DNA from: Lysinibacillus boronitolerans JCM 21713 = 10a = NBRC 103108
GTDB taxonomy: Bacteria > Bacillota > Bacilli > Bacillales_A > Planococcaceae
Reading direction: 5' to 3'
DNA: 64,000 nucleotides
NCBI RefSeq assembly: GCF_000772935.1
Contig: NZ_JPVR01000066.1
Span: 1-64,000 of the forward strand
In this document: positions 18,700 to 26,056 of the stretch, piece by piece
Numbering within the stretch: position 1 is the stretch's first letter
Layout: each line of letters starts with the position of its first letter
Made by a program: the position numbers and the translations under genes
The notes under the pieces: generated by a model
What the model was told of the DNA's origin: nothing
The model's database searches: none
The model's input: the letters and a program-made list of their open reading frames with translations, nothing else

Positions 18700-18701
18700 A
18701 T

Positions 18702-18739
18702 AAGAAAAGCCCCAGTAATCGTTTACTGGGGCTTTTCAT
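18702..18739. terminator. Bidirectional terminator
   Basis: GAAAAGCCCCAGTAA and TTACTGGGGCTTTTC form a perfect stem between two convergent genes. Confidence 0.9.
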
Positions 18740-18740
18740 G

Positions 18741-19562
18741 TTAGTCTGCCTGTACCTCTTCAACAGTTTGCTCTACCTCAGCACGAGTCATTTTTTCTCG
18801 TCCTTCTTGCATTGCCTTTAGTGTTTTGTGCGCTAAGGCAAGTGGTAGGCGACAGAATAGCTGAATAGTACGTTTATTGATATCCTTCATATATAAATCT
18901 GCTTTGGCTAAATTTTCTTCTGCATACGCAAATAAATCCTCGCGTGTCCATCCCTCTGGTACGAAACTTACACCACGTTCATCTAAATCCTCATGCTGAT
19001 TACGTAAGATGTTGACAGCCTGCAATCCACGGCCATAGCCTATTGCTAGCTCGCGATCCGTTTGAACGCCTGCACCCCATGCCCAAAGCTCAGACAGCAT
19101 CGTCCCTACAAGCCCAGCCACGTAGTATGTATAATCGTCTAAATCCTCACGTGTACGGACCTGCCAATTCGCCTTTGCCCATTTTGCCATCCCAAAAGCC
19201 ATTTCACTTGTGGAAGCCTGTACAATTTTTCTGGATTCCTCAGGGCAAAATGTCAGCCAATCTGCTAAACGAAGGGATACTTCAGGTAATAGCTCTGCAT
19301 AAGGTGCAAGTAATGACTGATAGGCTTCGTTATTGAAATTGTCCTTTAGTAATTCACTCGTTGCTGACAGTAATTCAAATTTTACATCATTAGAAAGTTC
19401 TTCATGGTCTTCAATTTCATCAATTGCACGCATTGCTAAATAGGCTGCAGCCACTGATATCTTTAAATCATTTTTTAAAAATGTAATAGGTATATAAAAC
19501 GTGCGGCTTGTATCTTTCAAAACCTGCATCGCTTCTTTGTATAGTCTTTTTTGCTCGTTCAC
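18741..19562 (-). CDS. Phytoene/squalene-synthase-family protein with an altered second Asp motif
   Basis: A 273-residue member of the head-to-head prenyl synthase family (phytoene, squalene, dehydrosqualene synthases). I chose GTG 19562 because GGAGG lies seven bases upstream. The N-terminal SRTFYIP and first metal motif DEIED are present. The second metal motif, usually DxxED, reads NQHED within VNILRNQHEDLDERG, so its first Asp is Asn. The C-terminus ends in a Glu-rich tail. No carotenoid or hopanoid partner genes are nearby. It may make a squalene-like product, or it may be a diverged member like Bacillus YisP, which acts as a farnesyl-diphosphate phosphatase. Activity is uncertain. Confidence 0.75.
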   Translation of the reverse strand: MNEQKRLYKEAMQVLKDTSRTFYIPITFLKNDLKISVAAAYLAMRAIDEIEDHEELSNDVKFELLSATSELLKDNFNNEAYQSLLAPYAELLPEVSLRLADWLTFCPEESRKIVQASTSEMAFGMAKWAKANWQVRTREDLDDYTYYVAGLVGTMLSELWAWGAGVQTDRELAIGYGRGLQAVNILRNQHEDLDERGVSFVPEGWTREDLFAYAEENLAKADLYMKDINKRTIQLFCRLPLALAHKTLKAMQEGREKMTRAEVEQTVEEVQAD

Positions 19563-19660
19563 TTGTATTCCTCCGTTCAAATGGTTCCACATCTATAGTA
19601 TATCGTATCGTAAAAAAAGGGAAAGATAAAACAGATTGTTCTTATTTAGAGAGATATTCT

Positions 19661-19674
19661 TTGAAAACGTTTCC
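19661..19674 (+). promoter_or_regulatory. Candidate CcpA catabolite-response element (cre)
   Basis: TTGAAAACGTTTCC matches most positions of the cre consensus WTGAAARCGYTTWNN. It lies ~115 bases upstream of the SDR gene. Confidence 0.45.
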
Positions 19675-19684
19675 TAAAGATGAT

Positions 19685-19742
19685 ATAGTTTAGTAGTAAA
19701 CTATTTAAACCTATACTTTTAATGTGGACGAAAGTATAGGTT
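19685..19742 (+). promoter_or_regulatory. Two consecutive perfect inverted repeats upstream of the SDR gene
   Basis: ATAGTTTA-GTAG-TAAACTAT (19685-19704) is followed three bases later by AACCTATACTTT-11 bases-AAAGTATAGGTT (19708-19742). The second could form a leader hairpin 35 bases before the start codon; neither has a long T run. They may be operators or a 5' mRNA structure. Confidence 0.6.
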
Positions 19743-19777
19743 AAAAACCACATTTCAGAAGAGAGGAAGTTTAGAAA

Positions 19778-20512
19778 ATGGGACGTTTAGATAATAAAAT
19801 TGCGATGATTACTGGTGGCGCATCTGGTATGGGTGCAGCAATGGCGAAATTGTTTGCACAAGAGGGAGCTACAGTAATTGCAGCTGATATTAATGAAGAT
19901 AACCTAGCAAAGATCTCTGAGCTAGACAATGTAGAGGGTATGAAATTAGATGTTTCCTCTGATGAAAACTGGGCAGAAGTGACAAAGGCCATTGTGGAGA
20001 AATATGGTCGCATTGATATTTTAATTAACAATGCTGGTATTTCCTCCGAAAAAGGACCAGATCAAATTACACAAGCGGACTGGTCAATCATGCATAATAT
20101 CAATGCCTTTGGACCTTTCTTGGGCATTAAACATGCCTCTAACTATATGAAAGAAGCTGGGAAAGGCTCTATCGTTAATACATCCTCTTACACAGCGATT
20201 ATTGGCGCTGGCTTTAATGCCTATACAGCCTCTAAAGGATCTTTACGTGCGATTGCTCGTGCAGCGGCATCAGAGCTTGGTGCTTTCAATGTTCGTGTCA
20301 ATACAGTATTCCCTGGTGTCATTGAAACACCAATGACTGCTAAATTATCAGAAGCAAAAGAAGCAATGGATATGTTAGTAAGAGCAACACCAATGGGTCG
20401 CCTTGGCCAACCAGAGGAAGTAGCAAATGCTATTTTATTTTTAGCATCTGATGAAGCTTCTTACATTACAGGTGCCGAGCTTGTCATTGATGGTGGCTAT
20501 TCAGCACGCTAA
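19778..20512 (+). CDS. SDR-family oxidoreductase (classical, glucose-1-dehydrogenase-like)
   Basis: A 244-residue short-chain dehydrogenase/reductase. It has the cofactor motif TGGASGMG (~13-20), the acidic residue after beta-2 that favours NAD (ADINED), NNAG, a catalytic Ser in NTSSY, the YxxxK pair in YTASKGS, and the C-terminal GAELVIDGGYSAR. Substrate unknown; sugar, steroid or acyl alcohols are typical for the group. AGAGAGGAAG precedes the ATG. A cre-like site and two inverted repeats upstream suggest carbon-source control. Monocistronic. Confidence 0.9.
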   Translation: MGRLDNKIAMITGGASGMGAAMAKLFAQEGATVIAADINEDNLAKISELDNVEGMKLDVSSDENWAEVTKAIVEKYGRIDILINNAGISSEKGPDQITQADWSIMHNINAFGPFLGIKHASNYMKEAGKGSIVNTSSYTAIIGAGFNAYTASKGSLRAIARAAASELGAFNVRVNTVFPGVIETPMTAKLSEAKEAMDMLVRATPMGRLGQPEEVANAILFLASDEASYITGAELVIDGGYSAR

Positions 20513-20523
20513 ATAATCGTTTT

Positions 20524-20566
20524 TGGAAAGTGAAAGTGCCTGTTCAAGCAGTGTATTTTCACTTTT
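20524..20566 (+). terminator. Terminator of the SDR gene
   Basis: GGAAAGTGAAA and TTTTCACTTTTTTT bracket a ~20-base loop just downstream of the stop codon. Confidence 0.7.
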
Positions 20567-21050
20567 TTTATGTTTCTCATGGATAAAATAGGGGAACGTT
20601 CGATTTGGTCAATATTTCATAAACCCCCTTTTAGCACCTTACATACTTAGGAATACAATGTGCTCATTACGATAGGCATCGTGCATGCACTAATGAGCCT
20701 TCTTCTTTTGGAATCTGAAATCTTCTTGTTCTAATTAAGCAAATATTTTATGCGTACCTGAATGCAGGTGTATCCCCTAATATGACAAAGACTTACTTGC
20801 TCCACTTTAGAATATTTGTTAAATTTCAAAAACAGCATAATGCTTTAACAAAGCTTTATTTTTTTAGTAGAATGATAATAAAGCTTTAGAAATGCGTTAA
20901 AATTCAGCGATCGAATAGAAAAAATTTGATATTTTCCATGATTTTTTCATGAAAGTTTACGAAGTTATTGCACAATCATTTCAACAGCGTTAAAGTTTAG
21001 AAAGGGCGAAAATGTCATTACACAATTTGGGGGATTGTACTGAGCGTTTA
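20567..21050. other. Long intergenic region, no gene seen
   Basis: Almost 500 AT-rich bases. The only structure I see is an 8-bp inverted repeat around 20660-20698 (GCTCATTA and TAATGAGC) and two copies of AAAGCTTTA near 20850 and 20880. No ribosome binding site with a credible frame follows. Confidence 0.4.
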
Positions 21051-21052
21051 GC

Positions 21053-21122
21053 TTTTGTACGAACAAATTAATTGGTCAGGATTTTGGCACACAAAACTCC
21101 TTGCAAAATCCTTCGTACCAAA
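21053..21122 (+). promoter_or_regulatory. Nested inverted repeat in the leader of the pantothenate kinase gene
   Basis: Outer arms TTTTGTACGAA (21053-21063) and TTCGTACCAAA (21112-21122) enclose inner arms AGGATTTTG (21078-21086) and CAAAATCCT (21104-21112). Together they could form a two-part stem-loop ending ~70 bases before the start codon. It matches no riboswitch class I know. Confidence 0.45.
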
Positions 21123-21191
21123 GAGGGCATGTACTTTATTAGTTGCCTTAATCATCGCGTAAACTGCGTAATAAAATCAAAGGAGAATTGT

Positions 21192-22028
21192 ATGCCAAAG
21201 GCTATAGGTATTGATGCAGGCGGCACATTGACAAAGGTTGCTTATTTAGATCAACACAATGAACTTGTTTTAACAACCTTTCCGTCTAATGATCTGCAAT
21301 CTGTAAAAAAATGGATTATCGACCATCCAGATATTGAGGATATTGGTGTTACGGGGGGACGTACAGAGCAATTACTTGATGTCATTAAAACAATGAAATC
21401 GATTCATTATATAGTGGAGTTTGAAGCAACTTTAAAGGGTGTCCGATTTTTACTAAATAAAGAAGGCTACTTTTTTGAGCGTAGTATGATTACCAATATC
21501 GGGACAGGCACTTCCATTCATTATATGGAGGGCAATACCCATATTCGCGTTGGCGGGACAGGCGTTGGTGGTGGGACATTAATTGGATTGTCAGCGCTTA
21601 CAACAGGGATTACAGATTACAATGAAATACGAGAAATGGCTGACAAGGGCCATCGTGAGAGCATTGATTTATTAGTTAAGGACATTTATCAGGGCATGGA
21701 TACACCCATTGATGGTCATTTAACTGCAAGTAATTTTGGGAAAGTAGGCATTACCCAGTCCATGAAACATCCAGCAGAGGATATTATAGCGACGGTTCAG
21801 GGACTAGTAGGCGAAGTCATTACAACACTTAGCATTCAATATGCGGAAGAAAAAAAGGCACAGCATATTGTTTATATTGGTTCAACTCTCAGCAATAATG
21901 CTCATCTTGCCCGTGTGATTGCAAATTATACACGTACGAAAAAGCATACACCTGTCTTTATTAACGATCATGGTTTTTCAGGCGCTGTCGGAGCATTGCT
22001 CAACATTACAGAATATACAATTGTCTAG
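21192..22028 (+). CDS. coaW: Type II pantothenate kinase
   Basis: Phosphorylates pantothenate, the first committed step of coenzyme A synthesis. I chose ATG 21192 (278 residues) because AAAGGAG lies just upstream; an in-frame extension to 21072 has no such site and no family similarity. The ATP-binding opening AIGIDAGGTLTKVAY and the phosphate loops TNIGTGTS and GGTGVGGGTLIGL are those of the eukaryote-like type II kinases found in staphylococci and some bacilli. Length matches (~265-280). It is single and has a possibly structured leader. Confidence 0.9.
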   Translation: MPKAIGIDAGGTLTKVAYLDQHNELVLTTFPSNDLQSVKKWIIDHPDIEDIGVTGGRTEQLLDVIKTMKSIHYIVEFEATLKGVRFLLNKEGYFFERSMITNIGTGTSIHYMEGNTHIRVGGTGVGGGTLIGLSALTTGITDYNEIREMADKGHRESIDLLVKDIYQGMDTPIDGHLTASNFGKVGITQSMKHPAEDIIATVQGLVGEVITTLSIQYAEEKKAQHIVYIGSTLSNNAHLARVIANYTRTKKHTPVFINDHGFSGAVGALLNITEYTIV

Positions 22029-22041
22029 GGACGAAATAAGA

Positions 22042-22083
22042 ATGAACATGACTAATACATATTAGTCATGTTCATTTTTTTAC
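22042..22083 (+). terminator. Terminator of coaW
   Basis: AATGAACATGACTAATA and TATTAGTCATGTTCATT form a long perfect stem followed by T7. Confidence 0.92.
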
Positions 22084-22154
22084 AATTAGCGAAGAAACTG
22101 ACCTACATAGTAACGCCTCAATTTGAACAAATTATGTGCAGGAGGTGATGTTAC

Positions 22155-22379
22155 GTGGGCAAACGTAATAATCGAAATAACAGTAAAACCATGAATATGC
22201 GAACGCATAATCCTTTTGGTACCTACAAAAGTAAAGATCTTGATCGAAGTAATAGCAATAATAACAACCCGAATGATAACTTAAACGAAGAATTCGCAGC
22301 AGAATTTGATGCAAAAGCTAAAAATAAAAACAATAAAACGAATCATGATAAAAACCAGCAGTCCAATAAAACAAAATAG
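22155..22379 (+). CDS. Small Asn/Lys-rich hydrophilic protein, probable spore-type
   Basis: 74 residues, starting at GTG with a perfect GGAGGTGAT six bases upstream. The chain is very rich in Asn, Lys and Asp and has no hydrophobic segment. Near the middle it carries NEEFAAEFDAKAK. A similar EEYSAEF motif occurs in the next gene. Small Bacillus spore proteins such as the minor SASPs and YfhD-like proteins have this kind of composition and an E-E-[FY]-[AS]-x-E-F core, so a spore role is likely, but I cannot assign a named family. It is in an operon with the next gene (14-base gap). Confidence 0.65.
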   Translation: MGKRNNRNNSKTMNMRTHNPFGTYKSKDLDRSNSNNNNPNDNLNEEFAAEFDAKAKNKNNKTNHDKNQQSNKTK

Positions 22380-22393
22380 CGGAGGTGAAAATC

Positions 22394-22525
22394 ATGGCAA
22401 AAAAGAGAAAAACAAGCTTTAAAAAGAAAAAGAAGGAAGATACGCATAAAAAGAATGATCGTGAGGAGTACTCAGCAGAGTTTAACCAAGTCATTCATAA
22501 TAACCCTCAACAGCCAAAGCAATAA
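22394..22525 (+). CDS. Tiny Lys-rich protein, probable spore-type
   Basis: 43 residues, ATG with GGAGGTGAAAATC upstream. The first 20 residues are strongly basic (MAKKRKTSFKKKKKEDTHKK), then REEYSAEFNQVIHNNPQQPKQ. It shares the EE[FY][AS]AEF core with the preceding gene and would be translated from the same message. The high lysine content fits a nucleic-acid-associated or spore-core peptide, as in the minor SASP families. Assignment by resemblance only. A terminator follows directly. Confidence 0.65.
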   Translation: MAKKRKTSFKKKKKEDTHKKNDREEYSAEFNQVIHNNPQQPKQ

Positions 22526-22527
22526 AG

Positions 22528-22566
22528 ACAAGCTGCTCCAAAACTTTTTGGAGCGCTTATTTTTTA
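22528..22566 (+). terminator. Terminator of the two small spore-type genes
   Basis: GCTCCAAA-ACTT-TTTGGAGC plus a downstream T run. Confidence 0.8.
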
Positions 22567-22580
22567 AAGGAGTGATTCAA

Positions 22581-22907
22581 GTGAGGCAGTTATATTTACT
22601 TGGGCTTCTGCTTGTTTGTCTTGCTGTGTTCATACAAACACCAATGGCCGCCAATGCACAACAAGAAACACCAGCCTATGCCAAATGGGGACAACTGGCT
22701 ATCAAAGAGGTAAAGACAAAATATCCATCAGCCAAAATTATCGATTATTTGCATGAGGGTAAAGAAGTACATGGGGCGTCAACAATCGAAAAGTTTAAAC
22801 TTTGGCTCAAGCAACCCGATAAGGAATTTGGTGTCTATGTAAGAATTAGTTATCAAAGTGCAACACAAAAGGTGGAAAAAATTGAATTACAAGAAAGTAC
22901 GTCATGA
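22581..22907 (+). CDS. Secreted DUF3889 (YqzG/YhdC-like) protein
   Basis: 108 residues with a signal peptide (basic start, hydrophobic core LLGLLLVCLAVFIQ, likely cleavage near ANAQQ). I chose GTG 22581 because AAAGGAG lies nine bases upstream; earlier in-frame starts would run through the previous terminator. The mature part (YAKWGQLAIKEVKTKYP, then IEKFKLWLKQPDKEFGVYV) is the DUF3889 signature of small exported Bacillus proteins of unknown role. Likely monocistronic. Confidence 0.82.
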   Translation: MRQLYLLGLLLVCLAVFIQTPMAANAQQETPAYAKWGQLAIKEVKTKYPSAKIIDYLHEGKEVHGASTIEKFKLWLKQPDKEFGVYVRISYQSATQKVEKIELQESTS

Positions 22908-22908
22908 A

Positions 22909-22940
22909 AAAAGGATGCCCAGAAAAGGCATCCTCATTCA
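22909..22940. terminator. Terminator between DUF3889 and DJ-1 genes
   Basis: GGATGCC-CAGAAAA-GGCATCC lies between convergent genes. Confidence 0.75.
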
Positions 22941-22941
22941 T

Positions 22942-23496
22942 TTAATCTTCAAGCTTTTGAATAAACGCACGCATCAAGCCTGGTAAATCAGGCCATGCAT
23001 GTCCACTTACTAAATTGCCATCTGTATGAAGATTGGCTTCAATATAAGTAGCGCCAGCCACTTGTACCTCTGGCTTGCAGGCAATATAGGCTGTCAGCTC
23101 ACGTCCTTTTAGCGCTTCAGGAATGGTCGCGAAAATTTGTGCTGCATGGCAAACGGCTGCAATCGGTTTATTGGTTTCGAAAAAATGGGACACAAGTGGT
23201 GGAACATGCTCGTTTAAACGAATGTATTCTGGCGCACGACCACCCGGAATAATCAATCCATCAAAATGTGTTGGATCAATATCAGCAAAAGAAGTATGTG
23301 CCTCTAATCCATAGGCAGGTCGCTCGATGTATGTATCGACGCCATCTACAAAATCATGTAATACAGTCTGTAATTTTTTAGCTGTTGGTGCTGCAATTGT
23401 GACATCATAGCCTGCCTCAAGACAACGATAATAAGGATAAAAAATCTCTAAAGCCTCTACTGCATCTCCTGCAAGTATTAAAACCTTTTTCCCCAT
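22942..23496 (-). CDS. DJ-1/PfpI-family protein
   Basis: A 184-residue class I glutamine-amidotransferase-like protein of the DJ-1/PfpI superfamily. The acidic residue of the active site lies early (GDAVEALEIFYP), LIIPGGRAPEYIR forms the oxyanion region, and the nucleophile Cys sits in AVCHAAQIF, where the following His is typical of PfpI-like hydrolases. Relatives act as deglycases, glyoxalase III enzymes or peptidases; the true activity is undetermined. GGAGAT lies upstream. Single gene. Confidence 0.88.
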   Translation of the reverse strand: MGKKVLILAGDAVEALEIFYPYYRCLEAGYDVTIAAPTAKKLQTVLHDFVDGVDTYIERPAYGLEAHTSFADIDPTHFDGLIIPGGRAPEYIRLNEHVPPLVSHFFETNKPIAAVCHAAQIFATIPEALKGRELTAYIACKPEVQVAGATYIEANLHTDGNLVSGHAWPDLPGLMRAFIQKLED

Positions 23497-23622
23497 GATT
23501 CCATCTCCTTTTCATTGTGAATCTATTATGTTTTATTCGACACATGCAAAAAATTCCCTGCTGATGATTGAGCCATCTTTCCAAATTCCTTCCTTTACAA
23601 AGAAAAAAATGAAGCGTATAGT

Positions 23623-23646
23623 ATTTATTTAGCTAGGTAAATAAAT
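23623..23646. promoter_or_regulatory. Candidate MarR operator
   Basis: ATTTATTTA-GCTAGG-TAAATAAAT, a perfect 9-bp inverted repeat immediately upstream of the ribosome binding site of the marR-type gene, where an autorepressor would bind. Confidence 0.6.
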
Positions 23647-23662
23647 TTAGGAGGTAGTAGTG

Positions 23663-24061
23663 ATGAATCCAATTTTCCATGCTTTATTCCAAAAAAATCG
23701 CTATCTAACTAATTGCTTAAATGAAGTGCTGAAGCAGCATCATTTATATAGTTCTCAATGGACCATTTTGTATTGCTTACATAAAAATGGACCCATGACA
23801 TTGACGCAAATTTGGAAATATTTAAATGTAGAAGCACCAAGTATCACAAGAGCGATTACAAGGCTTGAGGCATTGGGCTGGGTACAACGATTAGATGGTG
23901 AGGATAAACGAGAAAAGATTGTGACTTTATCCGCACAAGCAGAGGAACGCCTACCAGCCATTACAGCAACTATTCTAGCGTTTGAGGAAGAAATGGTTGG
24001 GTCTTTAACTGCTGAAGAACAAGAGCAACTTCTGAAGCTATTGGAAAAAATGAAAGGTTGA
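23663..24061 (+). CDS. MarR-family transcriptional regulator
   Basis: A 132-residue winged-helix regulator. I chose ATG 23663 (AGGAGG upstream) rather than GTG 23660. The central HTH runs through GPMTLTQIWKYLNVEAPSITRAITRLEALGWVQR and the wing through DGEDKREKIVTLS. The gene overlaps the MFS gene by one base (TGATG), so the regulator very likely controls that exporter and itself through the inverted repeat at 23623. Ligand unknown. Confidence 0.88.
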   Translation: MNPIFHALFQKNRYLTNCLNEVLKQHHLYSSQWTILYCLHKNGPMTLTQIWKYLNVEAPSITRAITRLEALGWVQRLDGEDKREKIVTLSAQAEERLPAITATILAFEEEMVGSLTAEEQEQLLKLLEKMKG

Positions 24062-25257
24062 TGGACATGCAGCAAGAAGAGAATACACAAATATGGACGA
24101 AGCGTTTCATTAGTCTATTTTTAACGAATATCTCAGTTTTCTTTGTATTTTATGGACTTGTAACGACTTTGCCGCTATATGCAATAGGGGAGCTACATCA
24201 GACAGATAAGGAGGCAGGGCTTCTATTGTCTGGCTTTTTATTGTCAGCTATCATTGTACGCCCGTTTTCAGGAAAGCTGTTGGATGTCTTTGGTAAGAAG
24301 AAACTGTTAGTCCTTTCGATAGTGGGCTATTTTATATGTACCGTCTTATATTTATTTATTCATCCATTCGGACTTTTACTTGGTCTACGTTTTATTCAAG
24401 GGATTTTCTTTAGTATTATTACAACAGCTGCAGGTTCTTTAGCGGCTGATATCGTTCCAGCTAAACGAAAAGGAGCAGGCCTTGGCTATTTTACGATGTC
24501 TACAAATCTAGCTGTCGTTATTGGTCCATTTATTGGGCTATTATTAATACAATATAGTACCTTTAAGGTATTGTTCATCGTTATGAGTATTTGTATTCTA
24601 GCAGGAGGAATTCTAGCGTTAACGGTCAATACCGATGATTTACCGAAGCCTATACATGAAGGAAAACTAACCTTTAAATTTGATGATTTGTTTGAGCGAA
24701 AAGCGTTACCTGTTGCTGCGATTGCTAGTTTAGTAGCCTTCTCGTATGCCAGTGTTTTATCCTTTTTATCGATCTATGCACAGCAAAAGGATTTAATGGC
24801 TGTGGCCAGTCTTTTTTATGCAGTATTTGCTGCATCCATGTTAATTACGCGGCCATACACAGGTAAACTTTATGATACGAAGGGGCCGCAATTTGTTATT
24901 ATTCCCGGCATTATCTCCTTCGCCATTGGGCTCGTTATGCTCACTTTTGTAGAAGGACCTGTGTTATTTTTAAGTGCTGCTATTTTTGTAGGCTTCGGCT
25001 ATGGAGCTGTGACGACAAGCTTGCAAGCATTAGCCGTTCAATCCACAGCCATCCAGCGAAGTGGCTATGCTACAGCAACCTATTTTACGATGTTTGACCT
25101 TGGGATCGCATTAGGTTCCTATATTTTGGGAATGGTAGCTGTGCAGGCAGGCTATGCTTCAGTCTACTTGTCAGGTGCAGGCTTACTAGGGGTTGTCTTT
25201 ATTATTTATCTATTACGCCTTGCAAAGATGAAACCGAAAAAAGTTGTGAATATATAG
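24061..25257 (+). CDS. MFS transporter (probable drug exporter)
   Basis: A 398-residue major facilitator with twelve hydrophobic segments. The loop between spans 2 and 3 reads SGKLLDVFGKKK, the MFS motif A. A second copy of the pattern (TGKLYDTKGPQ) follows span 8. The arrangement suits the drug:proton antiporter group. It is translationally coupled to the marR-type gene, a common pairing for inducible exporters. An in-frame TTG at 24058 is an alternative start. Substrate unknown. Confidence 0.88.
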   Translation: MDMQQEENTQIWTKRFISLFLTNISVFFVFYGLVTTLPLYAIGELHQTDKEAGLLLSGFLLSAIIVRPFSGKLLDVFGKKKLLVLSIVGYFICTVLYLFIHPFGLLLGLRFIQGIFFSIITTAAGSLAADIVPAKRKGAGLGYFTMSTNLAVVIGPFIGLLLIQYSTFKVLFIVMSICILAGGILALTVNTDDLPKPIHEGKLTFKFDDLFERKALPVAAIASLVAFSYASVLSFLSIYAQQKDLMAVASLFYAVFAASMLITRPYTGKLYDTKGPQFVIIPGIISFAIGLVMLTFVEGPVLFLSAAIFVGFGYGAVTTSLQALAVQSTAIQRSGYATATYFTMFDLGIALGSYILGMVAVQAGYASVYLSGAGLLGVVFIIYLLRLAKMKPKKVVNI

Positions 25258-25295
25258 TAAAACAGTTGGGTCTGTCCCAACTGTTTTTATTTTTA
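25258..25295 (+). terminator. Terminator of the marR-MFS operon
   Basis: AAAACAGTTGGG-TCTG-TCCCAACTGTTTTTATTTTT. Confidence 0.9.
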
Positions 25296-25426
25296 TAGGC
25301 AATCATGTAGCGTGGCTGATTTAGACCAAAATATGGTATAATAAGAGCGTAACTAGATAGAGGTTTCATGGGCGGTTGGCACAATTTTAACCTATCTCAT
25401 TCAACTTATTGAAGAGAAAGGAGTTG

Positions 25427-25528
25427 ATGCCTTTGACTATTTTTGAAGCAATAATGGTTGCGATAAGTCTTTCAACACTTATTGTTTCTGTACTTGCATT
25501 GTCATTTACTTTTACACAAAAAAAGTAA
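25427..25528 (+). CDS. Holin-like toxin peptide of a type I toxin-antitoxin locus
   Basis: A 33-residue peptide: MPLTIFEAIMVAISLSTL, then IVSVLALSFTFTQKK. A short head, one membrane span and a short basic tail give the look of the putative holin-like toxin family (Hol-Tox) and of TxpA/Fst-type toxins that disrupt the membrane. AAAGGAG lies upstream; TTG 25433 is an alternative start. Downstream sequence holds strong hairpins on both strands and a probable antisense RNA, as in txpA/ratA. Toxicity is inferred from family resemblance. Confidence 0.65.
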   Translation: MPLTIFEAIMVAISLSTLIVSVLALSFTFTQKK

Positions 25529-25690
25529 ACCGCCCCTGCCTCGCCAGCATGTGAGATGGTTTACTTTCATCACCTTGCAAATCGCCTTTGAAGCGATTCG
25601 TCTTGTTACTAGGACCATTGGTGTTCCAGCACCAATGGTCTTATTTACTTATATACATCTTCACTAAGAATTATAACATGGATAAACGGT
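25515..25690 (-). ncRNA. Possible antisense RNA antitoxin to the holin-like toxin
   Basis: Read on the minus strand, a transcript entering from about 25690 would pass two stable hairpins. It would end at AAACC, ~26 bases, GGTTTAC and T7, complementary to the end of the toxin frame. This convergent, 3'-overlapping layout is that of Gram-positive type I antitoxins. I could not identify its promoter with confidence, so the 5' end is approximate. Confidence 0.35.
25614..25651. terminator. Hairpin, probable toxin mRNA terminator
   Basis: ACCATTGGTG-TTCCAG-CACCAATGGT, a perfect 10-bp stem followed by a T-rich tract. Confidence 0.75.
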
Positions 25691-25768
25691 TTTTTTCAAA
25701 TAATGTAAAATAAATTGTTATGGACTACAAATGATTTTTGGGGAATCAGTTGGTAGGGTGAAATAAAC

Positions 25769-25931
25769 TACTTAGACGATGGATATCAAGCATTCAAAGC
25801 TTACCATGCTTTAGAAGCAATCGATCTTATTCGAGATCAAGTCAAGGTAGCGGATTAGGTTTGTCAATTGCTAAAAGCCGTATTGACATCCAGAACAGCA
25901 AATTCTTATTTTTAAAAGTATATTTGTTCTA
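25769..25931 (+). pseudogene. Scar of a two-component system (response regulator fused to kinase remnant)
   Basis: About 25769-25857 encodes YLDDGYQAFKAYHALEAIDL, which fits the N-terminal receiver domain of an OmpR/VanR-type regulator but has no start. About 25848-25931, in another frame, encodes QGSGLGLSIAKSRIDIQ, the G2 box of a histidine kinase. A large deletion appears to have joined the front of the regulator gene to the back of its kinase gene. There is no ribosome binding site and the frames are closed. Confidence 0.7.
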
Positions 25932-25943
25932 ATAACGCAAAAA

Positions 25944-25986
25944 AATGTTAGACCAAACTTGTATATGGTCTAACATTCTTTCTTTT
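25944..25986 (-). terminator. Hairpin downstream of the amino-acid ABC operon
   Basis: AATGTTAGACCA and TGGTCTAACATT form a perfect stem. A second hairpin, AGAGAGC with GCTCTC, lies at 26026-26050 directly after the ATPase stop codon. Both would stop the minus-strand operon. Confidence 0.7.
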
Positions 25987-26056
25987 GTCCCATCCTCTTT
26001 TCTGTACATAAAAATCTGTAAAAAAAGAGAGCGGCATAAGCCAGCTCTCCTTTAAC

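Noticed and set aside
21072-21191. 40-residue N-terminal extension of pantothenate kinase
   Set aside because: It crosses the leader stem-loop and lacks a ribosome binding site; the ATP-binding motif starts right after ATG 21192.
22455-22580. Earlier start of the DUF3889 protein
   Set aside because: It would run through the tiny upstream gene and a terminator and would bury the signal peptide.
23623-23646. Insertion-sequence terminal repeat
   Set aside because: The inverted repeat fits a MarR operator by position; there is no transposase and no matching partner.
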